A stretch of DNA of 64,000 bases from Paraburkholderia sp. BL10I2N1 (lineage in GTDB: Bacteria > Pseudomonadota > Gammaproteobacteria > Burkholderiales > Burkholderiaceae). The position numbers and the translations under genes are program-made. Location of the stretch: the NCBI RefSeq assembly GCF_004361815.1, contig NZ_SNWA01000001.1, positions 4,030,001 to 4,094,000 of the forward strand. Reading direction: 5' to 3'. Below, one piece after another: positions 43,928 through 52,928 of this stretch. Under the pieces are notes generated by a model. It saw only the letters and a program-made list of their open reading frames with translations. It did not search any database and was not told where the DNA came from. Position 1 is the stretch's first letter. Each line of letters starts with the position of its first letter.

Positions 43928-45642
43928 GAGTAGGTCCGGTTATCCATCAGCACCCAGTTCGCGCCCCCGGAGGCCTCGCGATGCCAGGCCACCTCGACGA
44001 CGCCCTTGCTGCCGGCGGCGATGGTCGCGACCGTTGCGCCCGTAATCGAGTTGATGGTGAGGGTGTAGGCCGAGGTGTTGGTCTTCGTGAACCGGTAGCG
44101 GCGCCCGCTGAAGAGCTGGTTGGCCGTGACCCCGCGATGCTCGGGCAGCGTCACCACGCGCGCGGCGGTGAGCGGTGCGTCGAACACCTGATGCAGCGGA
44201 TCGCCATAGGCCACCGTCACGCTCGTGTCGACGTTCATCTGCATGCGCGAGGGGTCGTTCCACGAGTCGACCGCGATGTAGTCGGCCGTCATCGACGCCA
44301 CGTTGTCGCACAGCTTGCAGGTGGTCGAGAACGGCACGTCCACCACCCCGATGCGCGAGGTGAGCGGGCCGGGCGTCGAGCAGATGAGGAGGGTGCCGTT
44401 GTTCGCCGCGAACGAGTCGATGCGGTAGTTCTTCACGTCGAAGTACGAGTGGTTGGCGGCGGCCTGGAACGTCGTCACGGTGACGCCCGCGCCGATCGTC
44501 AGCGTGTTGGTGTAGACCGCGCTGGCGAGCAGCACGCCATTGGGCACGTTGAACAGCACCGTATTGGCGTTGTATGTCGCTACCTCGAGCGCGAAGTGCT
44601 CGATGAGGTGCACCCCGCCCCCGCCGTCATAGATCATCGCCGCGCCGCTGTTGGCCGCGTTGACCTCCACGCCGTCATAGGTGGCGACCACCGAGTTGTG
44701 GTTGAACAGCACCTGCGTCGCGCTCTGGCACGAGATGTACATGCGCTCGAAGCGGTTGTTCGGCTTGCCGGCCGCGCCGCTGATGTTGTTCACGCCCCCC
44801 GCGAAGTCGCCGAGCCACATGTCGCGGTACGTGTTGCCCCACCACTGGATGGTCGGTGCGTTCGTGAAGTAATAGAAGTTGCGCGACCAGAGGTCGGTGA
44901 ACACGCAGTTAAAGATCGAGCCGTTGCTCGGCCCGTCCACCTGGAACACCGCCGAGGCGGTGTTGCCGGTCTGCATCGTCGAGTAGATGATCTGCATCGA
45001 CGCCCAGACGAGCGTGTGGATCGCAAGGCCCGTCAGATGGAAGATGGGCATGTTGCTGCCCGTCTGCGTGAGGATCGTGCCGCCGCGCGACTGGCCAGTA
45101 ATGCGGATGCCGGTGAAGACCGAGGTGTTGTTCGCGCCGAGCGTGAGCGGCGCGGAGAGGATGTAGTTGCCATCGGGGACATAGAGCCCCTGGGTCGGCC
45201 CGGCCACCAGCGCGTTCATCGCGAGCTGGAAGGCGGCCGTGTCGTCCGTGACGCCGTCACCCTTCGCGCCGAAGTCCTTCACGCTCAGCATGTCGGCAAA
45301 CTTGCCCTGGGCGGTGCGCGCGAGCGTGCCCGAGGTCCCCTGGGCGATGCCGAGGAAACTGCCGAGCAGCCACTGCGCAAGCGTCGAGAGCGTGGTCTGC
45401 AGGAGGCCCGCGCCGCGCGTCACCGGAACAATGACGCTGCCCGTCAGCGTGCCCGCGTCCGAGTTGGTGCCTGCACCCAGCGCGCTGAACGTCGTCTGGT
45501 TGTCCGCCTCCAGCTTCGCGAACGAGCGCACCGGGCCCCCATTGGTGGTCACCGTCGTGGTGGCGTCGCCATGGACGATCGAATGCGCCAGCGCCACATC
45601 GGTCTGGAACGTCGCGAGCGCCTGCTGGACCGTATCCGTCAT
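43924..45642 (-). CDS. Tailspike with pectate-lyase-like beta-helix
   Basis: A 572-residue receptor-binding protein. The N-terminal ~110 residues are the virion-attachment module shared with the neighbouring short protein. DMLSVKDFGAKGDGVTDDTA and AFQLAMNAL mark the start of the pectate-lyase-superfamily parallel beta-helix, which continues to about residue 480; a small C-terminal domain follows. Such tailspikes bind and cleave surface polysaccharide. Catalytic residues cannot be assigned by eye. Confidence 0.85.
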   Translation of the reverse strand: MTDTVQQALATFQTDVALAHSIVHGDATTTVTTNGGPVRSFAKLEADNQTTFSALGAGTNSDAGTLTGSVIVPVTRGAGLLQTTLSTLAQWLLGSFLGIAQGTSGTLARTAQGKFADMLSVKDFGAKGDGVTDDTAAFQLAMNALVAGPTQGLYVPDGNYILSAPLTLGANNTSVFTGIRITGQSRGGTILTQTGSNMPIFHLTGLAIHTLVWASMQIIYSTMQTGNTASAVFQVDGPSNGSIFNCVFTDLWSRNFYYFTNAPTIQWWGNTYRDMWLGDFAGGVNNISGAAGKPNNRFERMYISCQSATQVLFNHNSVVATYDGVEVNAANSGAAMIYDGGGGVHLIEHFALEVATYNANTVLFNVPNGVLLASAVYTNTLTIGAGVTVTTFQAAANHSYFDVKNYRIDSFAANNGTLLICSTPGPLTSRIGVVDVPFSTTCKLCDNVASMTADYIAVDSWNDPSRMQMNVDTSVTVAYGDPLHQVFDAPLTAARVVTLPEHRGVTANQLFSGRRYRFTKTNTSAYTLTINSITGATVATIAAGSKGVVEVAWHREASGGANWVLMDNRTYS

Positions 45643-45860
45643 TACCAGTACCCCGGCGACGGCAGCGTCGTGTTGATGAGCGTGTGCAGCTGCTCACGCG
45701 CGATGAAGTCCTGCTGCGTCTGCGTGTCCTGCTGGAACACCGTGCACTGCAGGACGATGTAACTCGCCGAGGCCATGGTGTCGATCAGCTGCGTCGCCAC
45801 CGCGATCGTGGCTTCGATCTCGGTGAGCGTGGCATTGATGAGGCTGGCATTGACCGTCAT
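45642..45860 (-). CDS. Small helical phage protein
   Basis: A 72-residue mostly helical protein (LINATLTEIEATIAVATQLI ... TQTQQDFIAREQLHTLINTT). It shares single-base or ATGA junctions with its neighbours on both sides, so it is firmly inside the operon. No family is recognised; possibly a tailspike chaperone or connector by position. Confidence 0.6.
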   Translation of the reverse strand: MTVNASLINATLTEIEATIAVATQLIDTMASASYIVLQCTVFQQDTQTQQDFIAREQLHTLINTTLPSPGYW

Positions 45861-46198
45861 GCTGCCCGCACCCTGAACTTGAGCAGGTCATACACCGTCT
45901 GCACGTTGCCGTTGCCAAACGTGATGACGACCTGCCCTTCGTACTGCCCCGCGGGCACGGCCAGCGTCGTGCCGGGGAAGTTGAACGTGATCTTGCCGTC
46001 CGTGCCATCGGTCACGAACATGCAGGGGATGATCGAGAGCGGCGACGTACCAGCACCATTCAGGATACGGAACAGCACCACCGCGGAGGTCCCCACCGGC
46101 GAGAGGTCGATCGGGTTGCCAGTCGCCGCGTCGGTGAGCTGCAGGCCGATGAATGGCAGGTTGTCGCCTGCCACCAGGTCAATGGTCGCGATGGTCAT
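45857..46198 (-). CDS. Beta-sandwich virion protein (baseplate/appendage adaptor-like)
   Basis: A 113-residue protein with alternating beta strands: IDLVAGDNLPFIGLQLTDAA, PVGTSAVVLFRILNGAG, GKITFNFPGTTLAVPAGQYE, QVVITFGNGNVQTVYDLLKF. The layout resembles the N-terminal domain of BppU-type baseplate proteins that bind appendages. Overlaps the next start by ATGA. Confidence 0.6.
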   Translation of the reverse strand: MTIATIDLVAGDNLPFIGLQLTDAATGNPIDLSPVGTSAVVLFRILNGAGTSPLSIIPCMFVTDGTDGKITFNFPGTTLAVPAGQYEGQVVITFGNGNVQTVYDLLKFRVRAA

Positions 46199-46857
46199 AC
46201 GAACCTCTGGAATTCGACCCGGTCGGACGTCCGCGTGAGCGACTTGTCGACCTTGATCTTTGCCTTGTCCATGGCCGTGCGAAAGAGCCGCGCGTAGAGC
46301 GCCGCGGCCTTCTCGTCCGAGTAGGGCTGGTTGTGGGTCGCGTACAGCCGCGCGCGGGCGCCCTGCGCAATCTCCTCGAGGTAGTGCTCGTAGAGCGCGC
46401 TGTCCACCGTCGTACTTGAGCGTGCAGGTGCTAACGCCACGCGCATGGTGAGTGCGTTCGAGAGGGTCGAGACGGGGTACGGTACGAGCAGCAGCTCCGG
46501 CTCGATGATCCGGGTGTAGTACGCGGGGTTGCCCTGCAGCGTGCGCCAGTCAAGCGTGCGGTAGATGTACGCCAGCTGGTCGATCGACTTCGGGATCAGC
46601 AGCACGTTGTTGTACCAGGCCTCGACCACGTCGACCACCACGGTGTTCGGTGGCGTATCGATCTCGTAGTTCGACACGTTGATGACGCCGGTCACGGGGT
46701 CGAGGTCCTGCTGCCAGTAACGCGTGCGGCGGCAGAACTCAATCACCGCGTTGCGGATCGCGTTGATGGCGACGAACTCCGGCACGTCCGGGATGTACGG
46801 CGTGACTTCGGTCAGGAAGTTGTCGAACGGGACGGCAAAGCCGTAGGTCTCGCTCAC
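46195..46857 (-). CDS. Head-tail adaptor / tail protein, putative
   Basis: A 220-residue protein. Motifs include FDNFLTEVTPYIPDVPEFVA and INAIRNAVIEFCRRTRYWQQ, an I-x-N-A-V-x-E-F-C-R-R-T signature recurrent in podoviral head-completion proteins. A C-terminal helical region (LYEHYLEEIAQGARARLYAT) follows. It sits between the DUF6682-type adaptor and the tail appendage genes, the expected place for a connector component. It overlaps the adaptor stop by ATGA. Confidence 0.65.
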   Translation of the reverse strand: MSETYGFAVPFDNFLTEVTPYIPDVPEFVAINAIRNAVIEFCRRTRYWQQDLDPVTGVINVSNYEIDTPPNTVVVDVVEAWYNNVLLIPKSIDQLAYIYRTLDWRTLQGNPAYYTRIIEPELLLVPYPVSTLSNALTMRVALAPARSSTTVDSALYEHYLEEIAQGARARLYATHNQPYSDEKAAALYARLFRTAMDKAKIKVDKSLTRTSDRVEFQRFV

Positions 46858-47543
46858 GAGGTCGCTCCCGGCTCAGGCTGGCCCTTGGCCGGTCCCAGCG
46901 TCTGGTTGACGTTGTTCGTCGTCTCGGCCTTGTCCTTGGCGCCCAGCGCGGCGGTGAAGGCGGTCCAGTAGCCCTGGGCGAGCTGGAAGCCGGGCGCGTA
47001 CTCCGCATCCTTGCTGTTCGCGCGGAACAGCACGTAGTCGAGCAGCGTCGTCTCGAGCACGTCGTTCACCGCAATCGTGCTGGCTTCCGTCGTGAGGTCC
47101 GCCGGCACCCGCGAGTAGTTGACCTCGACGTAACCGGTACCGTCACTCGGCGGGTACACATAGAAAGCGGTCTGGTCCTGGATGTCGTAGACGTAGTTCT
47201 GCGCCGTGGACGAGGCGGCCGACGCGTGCCACGTGGGCATCTGGGCGTCGATCAGCTGGCGCGAGACAATGCGCACGACGCGGCCCGGGGTCGCGCCGTT
47301 GGTGCCCATGTTGCGGTAGATGTCGAGCAGCAGCCAGCCATCGACAGGGATGGCCTGGCGCGTGCCCGCCACCAGCCGGACCGCAACCGTCGTGCTGTTC
47401 GAGTTCGGCTGCATCAGCACGACCTGGCGTTGCGCGTCATTAAGCCAGCCGAGCAGCTCCGTCCGCGTCCATCGGGTGTTCGCGGTGTCGAGCAGCTGCG
47501 TGGCCGCCTTGTTGATGATCGCCGTGCCAGTGATCGTGCCCAT
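46854..47543 (-). CDS. Phage adaptor protein (DUF6682-like)
   Basis: A 229-residue protein starting MGTITGTAIINKAATQLLDT with WTRTELLGWLNDAQRQVVLM, a helical opening typical of gp4-like head-completion adaptors. DYVLFRANSKDAEYAPGFQL and GYWTAFTAALGAKDKAE follow. The start is right after a terminator hairpin and has only a weak ribosome site. It probably forms the ring beneath the portal. Confidence 0.65.
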   Translation of the reverse strand: MGTITGTAIINKAATQLLDTANTRWTRTELLGWLNDAQRQVVLMQPNSNSTTVAVRLVAGTRQAIPVDGWLLLDIYRNMGTNGATPGRVVRIVSRQLIDAQMPTWHASAASSTAQNYVYDIQDQTAFYVYPPSDGTGYVEVNYSRVPADLTTEASTIAVNDVLETTLLDYVLFRANSKDAEYAPGFQLAQGYWTAFTAALGAKDKAETTNNVNQTLGPAKGQPEPGATS

Positions 47544-47552
47544 GATGCCCAG

Positions 47553-47577
47553 AGAAAACGGGGGGCCACGCCCCCCG
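47553..47577 (-). terminator. Terminator after the capsid-associated gene
   Basis: Read leftward, CGGGGGG pairs with CCCCCCG and is followed by TTTTCTCT. It lies immediately after the stop of the 124-aa gene and before the adaptor gene start, so it may lower downstream expression. Confidence 0.7.
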
Positions 47578-47581
47578 GATA

Positions 47582-47956
47582 TCAGGTCGAATGCGTCGCG
47601 AACCAGTTCAGGCCGTCCGGCGACTGGAACAGGCAGTTCTTGCCCACCGCCACCGAGAACGCGACGTTCACCGTGCCCTGGTTGACGTTGCCGCCGACCG
47701 GGGGATAGACCAGCAGCGCGTTGGCGCCGCCATTGAACACGTTGATCTCGGCGCCGCCGCCGGCCGGCAGGATCGCGCCAGCGTTGGCGGCCACCGTCGA
47801 GAAGCACACGTAGTCCGAAAGCGGGATCACGGCCGCGTTGGCCTGCGAGCTGGTGCCCGCACCCGACAGCCCGGTCGTGAGAAGGCTGCCCACGATGGAC
47901 TTGGCGGTGTTGTCCCAGATGCCGCCCTGGCTCACCAGGTTTTGTTCGATAGTCAT
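47582..47956 (-). CDS. Capsid decoration/head protein, putative
   Basis: A 124-residue protein (MTIEQNLVSQGGIWDNTAKS, GAILPAGGGAEINVFNGGAN). A C-terminal beta region (NVAFSVAVGKNCLFQSPDGL) resembles small virion surface domains. It lies directly after the major capsid gene and both genes are bounded by strong terminators, indicating high and separate expression. Function is inferred from position. Confidence 0.55.
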   Translation of the reverse strand: MTIEQNLVSQGGIWDNTAKSIVGSLLTTGLSGAGTSSQANAAVIPLSDYVCFSTVAANAGAILPAGGGAEINVFNGGANALLVYPPVGGNVNQGTVNVAFSVAVGKNCLFQSPDGLNWFATHST

Positions 47957-47973
47957 GAAATTCTCCGTAGTCC

Positions 47974-47998
47974 GAAAAGAGCGGGGTTGCCCCCGCTC
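47974..47998 (-). terminator. Terminator after the major capsid gene
   Basis: Read leftward, GAGCGGGG pairs perfectly with CCCCGCTC around a GCAA tetraloop, followed by TTTTC. It starts 6 bases after the capsid stop. Confidence 0.8.
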
Positions 47999-48003
47999 CC
48001 CGA

Positions 48004-49008
48004 TCAGTTCGCTGCGAGGAGCAGCGCGAGACCGGCCGGCTGCGTGACCTGGTAGCCGTAGATGTTCAGGCCGCGGACCAGGTTGCCGAAGTCGTTCGGG
48101 TTCTGCAGGCTCTCGACCTTGGCGATCTGCGAGGCGAAGCTGATGGCCGACTTGTGGCCCGCCACGATCGAGTGACGCTTGGCCGTGCCGCCCGAGACGC
48201 CGCCGAAGAAGTCGTGACCCGAGGTCGCGCGCGGCGTGAGGTTGCTCACATACACCGTGAAGCGGTCGATCTGGCCGATCTTGCCGTTGCGCAGGATCGA
48301 GCTGCCGTCACCCATGAACTGCGCCTGGGCGAGGTTCGATTGCATCAGGATCTGACGCTCGGTCGGGGTGATGATGAGCCAGCGGTCCGTCTCCGGCACG
48401 TTGTTCTCGTCGAGCACCGAGCTGAGCGAGGTGATGTACGACAGGATGTTGGCCGGCGTGAGCGCGACCGGCGCCGTGTCAGTGCCGAGGTTGTACGCAC
48501 CCGAGATCGCACCGGCGGTCGCGCCCATGTTGGCCGCGGCACCCTGGTTGTACGTGCCAAGCAGCACGTCCTTGTCCACCGCGATTTTCATCTGCATGCT
48601 CGCGTCGTTGGTGAACATGTCCATCAACTTGGGCTTCGCCTGCAGTTCGAGGACGTTATTCACGTTGACCCCGAAGTACTTGCCCTTGTTGATCTGCAGG
48701 GTGATCGTCGACGGCGTCGGCACGTCGTAGTTCAGCGACTGGCCGATGCTGTAGTTGTAGATGTTGATTGTCGGGATCGTGTTGATGATGACCGTGTCAC
48801 CAAGACCCGAGATGTCGCCCTGCCAGTCCGTATTGGCGATCTCGCCAAAGACGGTGGCGGCATAAAATTTCTGCGCCAGCTTGCCCGACCAGAGGGCCGG
48901 GATGAAGGTACCGGAATACGCGGTGCCTGCGTAGGCAACCTGTCCGGCCGGCGAGTTAAAGCCGCCGGCGTTGATCGGGTAGACTGCGCCCGGGGTGATG
49001 GTGGTCAT
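48004..49008 (-). CDS. Major capsid protein
   Basis: A 334-residue coat protein starting MTTITPGAVYPINAGGFNSP, with AGGAG 9 bases before the ATG. SGLGDTVIINTIPTINIYNY and LNYDVPTPSTITLQINKGKY are the HK97-fold features of the P22-like coat group; ANILSYITSLSSVLDENNVP and DRWLIITPTERQILMQ are typical of these capsids. It lies between scaffold and decoration genes and is followed by a strong hairpin. The assignment is firm from order and motifs. Confidence 0.88.
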   Translation of the reverse strand: MTTITPGAVYPINAGGFNSPAGQVAYAGTAYSGTFIPALWSGKLAQKFYAATVFGEIANTDWQGDISGLGDTVIINTIPTINIYNYSIGQSLNYDVPTPSTITLQINKGKYFGVNVNNVLELQAKPKLMDMFTNDASMQMKIAVDKDVLLGTYNQGAAANMGATAGAISGAYNLGTDTAPVALTPANILSYITSLSSVLDENNVPETDRWLIITPTERQILMQSNLAQAQFMGDGSSILRNGKIGQIDRFTVYVSNLTPRATSGHDFFGGVSGGTAKRHSIVAGHKSAISFASQIAKVESLQNPNDFGNLVRGLNIYGYQVTQPAGLALLLAAN

Positions 49009-49056
49009 GCTAAAACTCCTGGCTCAAAAGTTTGGGTGAGCCACCATCGACGGGCA

Positions 49057-50034
49057 CTACGCTCGAACGCGTCCCTCATCGATAGCAGCGTAAAGGTCTG
49101 CTTCCAGTCGAGCCGCCTCGTCCGCGGGGATGACGCCACGCCGCAGGTCCCGGTAGAACTGTTCGATCCCCTGCTGTGTCCAGTTGATCTTTTGGGCTTC
49201 CTGAGGCGTCGCGCTCGCACGGGTGCGGGGCGGGGTGACCTGACGCTGGAGTTCTGTCGTTCGGTTGCTAACGTTCGGTGCAGGAGGAGCTAACGTGGCC
49301 TTGTACATTTCGAAGATGCGGGCGGTGCGCTCGACATCTCCGTTCTGTGCTGCGTTGTCCAGCGCCGCCTGGCGCGGGAGTCCGTAGACCGGGTCAACCT
49401 CTTTCAGCCATGTGAGGAGGCCGGGGTCGACGTTCAGCCTGTCGACATCCGGCAGCCGCTGGGCGAGGCGCACCATGAAGGTGTCCTTGCTGGTCATGGT
49501 CTGCTGCTGCGAAACGTTGCCCACCTGCGACCTGAGCTGGACGTTCTCCCCCTTCAGGCGCTCGAGTTCGGTCTGCAGTGGCGCAGTGGCCGCCTTCGTG
49601 GCGCGTTCGATGAGGTTGACGAGATCCGGCCCGAAGGCTTCCTTGTCGTGGTCGGTGAGTAACGGCTGCGGCTGCGGCGCGGGCTCCGGTGCCTTGTGGG
49701 TCTTGAGCTGGGCGTTCTCAGCAAGCAGCTGCTGAACCTGCCCGGACAACTCCCGTACGGCGGTGTTCAGGCGCGGAACCTCCGCGTCGAACATCCCCTT
49801 GAACGTGTGGTACTTCTGCTCCCACGTCTGCTCGGGGATCGGGTTCTGCGCTGCCGGCGCGGCCGGCGGCGTTACCTGTGGCGCTGCTTCGGGGGGCGTC
49901 GGCTGTGCCGGTTCAGGTCCCGCGATCGGTTCGCCGGTCTCCGGGTCTACTGCCCCGGTCCCTGCGCCCGAAAACTGGGCCATCCATGCGTCGGCTGCGT
50001 CGGCCTGCTCCTGGACTGCGCGTGGCAATGCCAT
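49057..50034 (-). CDS. Capsid scaffolding protein
   Basis: A 325-residue protein starting MALPRAVQEQADAADAWMAQ with GGGGGAG upstream. A Pro/Ala-rich region (residues ~30-75) precedes a predicted coiled coil (LNTAVRELSGQVQQLLAENA, LQTELERLKGENVQLRSQVG) and a helical C-terminus (GIEQFYRDLRRGVIPADEAA) of the type that binds coat protein. It is directly upstream of the major capsid gene, the standard scaffold position. Confidence 0.78.
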   Translation of the reverse strand: MALPRAVQEQADAADAWMAQFSGAGTGAVDPETGEPIAGPEPAQPTPPEAAPQVTPPAAPAAQNPIPEQTWEQKYHTFKGMFDAEVPRLNTAVRELSGQVQQLLAENAQLKTHKAPEPAPQPQPLLTDHDKEAFGPDLVNLIERATKAATAPLQTELERLKGENVQLRSQVGNVSQQQTMTSKDTFMVRLAQRLPDVDRLNVDPGLLTWLKEVDPVYGLPRQAALDNAAQNGDVERTARIFEMYKATLAPPAPNVSNRTTELQRQVTPPRTRASATPQEAQKINWTQQGIEQFYRDLRRGVIPADEAARLEADLYAAIDEGRVRA

Positions 50035-50163
50035 GGTCACTACTCCCCCGCTCCGACTTGGGTTCGGCGCTCCGGCTTGACGGTCTGCGCTTTCGGCCTC
50101 TACGGTCTGCGGCAATAACTTCGTTTCGTACTTCTAACCGGCCCCGGCTTTACGGTCGGCCCG

Positions 50164-50400
50164 TCAGAGCTTGTGATTCCGGTTGAAGAGGAGGTTTTCG
50201 CCCTCTTCAATGAACTGCAAAATCGTTTCGAGGATGTCGATCTGCCCCTGCGAGAACGCTACGTCGTAGCTCTCCCGGGCGCGCTTGAGCGTCTTGCAGT
50301 GCTCCGCGCTCGACTCCCTGAGGTGGGCAACCAGCGCTGCGAAGTCCGCATGCTGCAGCCGCGCGTAAGCGCGCAGCGCCGCGTCGGACGCGCGCTTCAC
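50164..50400 (-). CDS. Small helical phage protein
   Basis: A 78-residue protein (MKRASDAALRAYARLQHADF ... GQIDILETILQFIEEGENLL), entirely helical. Overlaps the preceding gene by ATGA. Lies between portal and scaffold genes, where many phages keep short genes with unknown roles. Not recognised. Confidence 0.55.
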   Translation of the reverse strand: MKRASDAALRAYARLQHADFAALVAHLRESSAEHCKTLKRARESYDVAFSQGQIDILETILQFIEEGENLLFNRNHKL

Positions 50401-50603
50401 TTCGACAGTCCGTCGCCCTTGTTGACGATGAGACTGATCTCACCGCCGCCCGGACGGTCATGGAACTTGTTGCCAATCGAGCTGGAATTCGTCGGCGTGC
50501 TGGCGCCGGCCGGGCCGCCACCGCGGCTCACCTGGCCCATCTCGCCCTTACGGCCTTCCTGCAGCGCAGCCATGCTGCCCGAACCGCTCTTGCCCTTGGA
50601 CAT
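50397..50603 (-). CDS. Small Gly/Ser-rich phage protein
   Basis: A 68-residue low-complexity protein (MSKGKSGSGSMAALQEGRKG to GGGEISLIVNKGDGLSK). The conserved-looking C-terminal strand ISLIVNKGDG may be the functional part. It overlaps the next gene by ATGA. Two intergenic GTTAG motifs lie just upstream on the same strand. Confidence 0.5.
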   Translation of the reverse strand: MSKGKSGSGSMAALQEGRKGEMGQVSRGGGPAGASTPTNSSSIGNKFHDRPGGGEISLIVNKGDGLSK

Positions 50604-50626
50604 TTCGTATCCCTAATGTGTGTAGG

Positions 50627-50657
50627 TACTAACTACCATCTGCCTACATGCTAACAA
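50627..50657 (-). promoter_or_regulatory. Two dispersed GTTAG motif copies before the small Gly-rich gene
   Basis: Read leftward, TTGTTAGCATG and GTAGTTAGTA lie 14-24 bases apart between the portal stop and the next gene start, in an otherwise unusually AT-rich gap. Confidence 0.5.
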
Positions 50658-50680
50658 CTGGTAAACCGTGTGTGAAGGGG

Positions 50681-52921
50681 TCAATTTCCAAAGTGGTTCG
50701 TGACCGGGGCGCCGGTCGCGAGCTGCGCGCCGGGACCGGGTCGCGGCGGCGGTACCATCCCGGGGCCGGGCGGCGGCGCACCGCCTGGGCCCACCAGCAT
50801 CTGGGCCATCTGCTGGGCACCCTGCACCTGCTGGGCCGCGGGCATGGTCGGCGGGAACACGCCGTGCTTGAGCATCATCTGCTGGGCGAACTGGCGCTCG
50901 GCCTGCGCGAGCTGGGCCTGCTGCATCTGCTGCTGCTGGGCGGCCTGCTGGGCCCAGCGCTGCTTGAGGATCGGCAGCGGCGCGACGATCTCGTCCACGT
51001 TCATGTCGAGCGTCTTCGCCGCGTTGCGCAGCAGCTCCGCAATGCCTTCCTGGCCGACCACCTGCTGCACGATCTGGTTCGACAGCGCGATCTGCAGGAA
51101 CTCGTTCTGGCGCTGCTGGGCCGCCTCTTTCTGCATGAGCGAGGCTGCGCCGCGCGCGACGACGTTCACCGCCCCCTTGAGGTCCGGGTCGTTCGAGTAG
51201 CGCATGTTGTAGTAGTAGAGCCGGTCCACCGCGGGCTCGGTGACGCGGTCATCGATGTTCGAGATCACCTGCTTGACCGCCTTGCCGGCGTTGGTCATCA
51301 GCATCGACATGCCCGAGGCCGTCCGGCCGGCGCCGCCCGAAGGCGAGTCGCCCGTCATGTAGCGCGGGATGCCCGTGTACTCGTCGGCGAGCGTGGCGAA
51401 CTTCTCGTAGATCTGCATGAGCTCGCCCGCGATCGACTGCGGCTGCATGAACTGCATCGGCGGCTGCGAGCTCGAGAGCGGGTCGCTCGTTACCTGCCAG
51501 ATTTTCCACGGGTAGAGTTGCGTGATTTTTTCGCCTTCGGGGAGTCGATCGACGTTGTAGACGACCTGGGGGCCGCTGGCCAGTCCCATGTTGTTGACCA
51601 GAGCACGAGCGGCAGCATTACAAATGTCCTGTGTATCTCGGCACAGATCCGCCACGCTGTTACCCCAAAAGGCTCCTGGTACTTCTTCATAGCTTGCCTT
51701 GTAGTACGGTTTGCGACCCAGCGGGTCGGGATTGATGACGGCCTTGATGACCCAGTTACCGATCAGCCACGCTTCAACCGGGTATTCAAGGAGCGGGTCA
51801 TCGATCTCAGAGTCGTCCATGCCCCAATCAAGGAGCATCTGACCCTGTACCGATCCCCAGAACTGCAGCGCGTCAATAAGTTCGCTGGGGTTCGTCGCAA
51901 CACCAATGGTCGCCTTACCCTCTGCAGTGGCCTGCGCCGTATCAACATAGATCCACTCCCGAAGGCCCCCCTTGCCGTAGGCGTCGAGCACCCCACGGAT
52001 CGCCTGGTCCGAGTAGCCATCCACCCCGAGGAGCGCCACCAGGTCAGCACGATGCAGCTTGTGACGCTCGATGAGCCAGCCGTCCTCGATGGTCGAGGCA
52101 TCGGGCGCCGGGTACATGTGGAACGGGTCGACCCGCTCCCACTCCATCACGAGCTCGTCCTGCACGTCCGGCGCAAAGCCGCCGGGACCCTGCACCCACT
52201 TGAGCTTCGGACGGCGGCGCACGACCGGGCCCTTCATGAAGGCGCTCGGGAACGTGGTGATGTCGTCAATGAATTCGCCGAAGGCGCGCACCCAGCCCCC
52301 CTCGATGAGCTGGGTCTGCATCTTCTTTTCCATCCGGTCGGCGTCCTGCTGCGCGAGCTCCTGGAGCTGCGCGAGCGCCATGTCCTTCAGCGCGAGGAGC
52401 ATCTGCCGCACGTCGAAGTCAGACGGGTTCTGGCCCTGCCCGTACATCTGCTGGATCTGCTGCTGGGCGATCTGCATGACCTCGGCCAGCAGGTCCGGCG
52501 GCATGTCCGCAACCGGCGGCGGACTGAGCGACCAGGGCTTGTCCTCGGCCGTTGTCACCAGCACGTCGCGGATCCATGAGGCGGCAGCCCGGCACTTGTT
52601 GCTCGTGAGCATCATGTAGACGGTCGTGCTGCCCTGCTCGGCGAGGATCGCGAGCTTCTCCGGGTCGTACTCGCCGCGGCGCTGGCGCACCGACTTGAGC
52701 ATCTTCAGTTCGGAGGTCATTTCCTTGGCCTGGCGGGCCTGCCACCAGAGCTTGCGGATGTGGGCGGCGAAGCCCTGCACCACCGGCTCGTTGTTGGCCG
52801 CCTGGGCGGCGGCCCTGTCCTCGGCCAGCAGCTGCGAGACCGACTTCACCGGCATGATGCCGCCGATGTTAGTACTGCCAGGCGCGACGCCGGAGGTGAT
52901 GTTCAGGGCTTGCTGTGCCAT
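50681..52921 (-). CDS. Portal protein
   Basis: A 746-residue portal of the podovirus type. The N-terminal region (SELKMLKSVRQRRGEYDPEK) is followed by wing and stem (WERVDPFHMYPAPDASTIED, GWLIERHKLHRADLVALLGV). YYKASYEEVPGAFWGNSVAD and TQDICNAAARALVNNMGLAS are typical of podovirus portals, and a Gln-rich C-terminal barrel (QQAAQQQQMQQAQLAQAERQ) is present. It forms the twelvefold DNA gate. A less GC-rich patch (51500-51960) sits in the middle without disturbing the frame. Confidence 0.85.
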   Translation of the reverse strand: MAQQALNITSGVAPGSTNIGGIMPVKSVSQLLAEDRAAAQAANNEPVVQGFAAHIRKLWWQARQAKEMTSELKMLKSVRQRRGEYDPEKLAILAEQGSTTVYMMLTSNKCRAAASWIRDVLVTTAEDKPWSLSPPPVADMPPDLLAEVMQIAQQQIQQMYGQGQNPSDFDVRQMLLALKDMALAQLQELAQQDADRMEKKMQTQLIEGGWVRAFGEFIDDITTFPSAFMKGPVVRRRPKLKWVQGPGGFAPDVQDELVMEWERVDPFHMYPAPDASTIEDGWLIERHKLHRADLVALLGVDGYSDQAIRGVLDAYGKGGLREWIYVDTAQATAEGKATIGVATNPSELIDALQFWGSVQGQMLLDWGMDDSEIDDPLLEYPVEAWLIGNWVIKAVINPDPLGRKPYYKASYEEVPGAFWGNSVADLCRDTQDICNAAARALVNNMGLASGPQVVYNVDRLPEGEKITQLYPWKIWQVTSDPLSSSQPPMQFMQPQSIAGELMQIYEKFATLADEYTGIPRYMTGDSPSGGAGRTASGMSMLMTNAGKAVKQVISNIDDRVTEPAVDRLYYYNMRYSNDPDLKGAVNVVARGAASLMQKEAAQQRQNEFLQIALSNQIVQQVVGQEGIAELLRNAAKTLDMNVDEIVAPLPILKQRWAQQAAQQQQMQQAQLAQAERQFAQQMMLKHGVFPPTMPAAQQVQGAQQMAQMLVGPGGAPPPGPGMVPPPRPGPGAQLATGAPVTNHFGN

Positions 52922-52928
52922 GGGCGCG

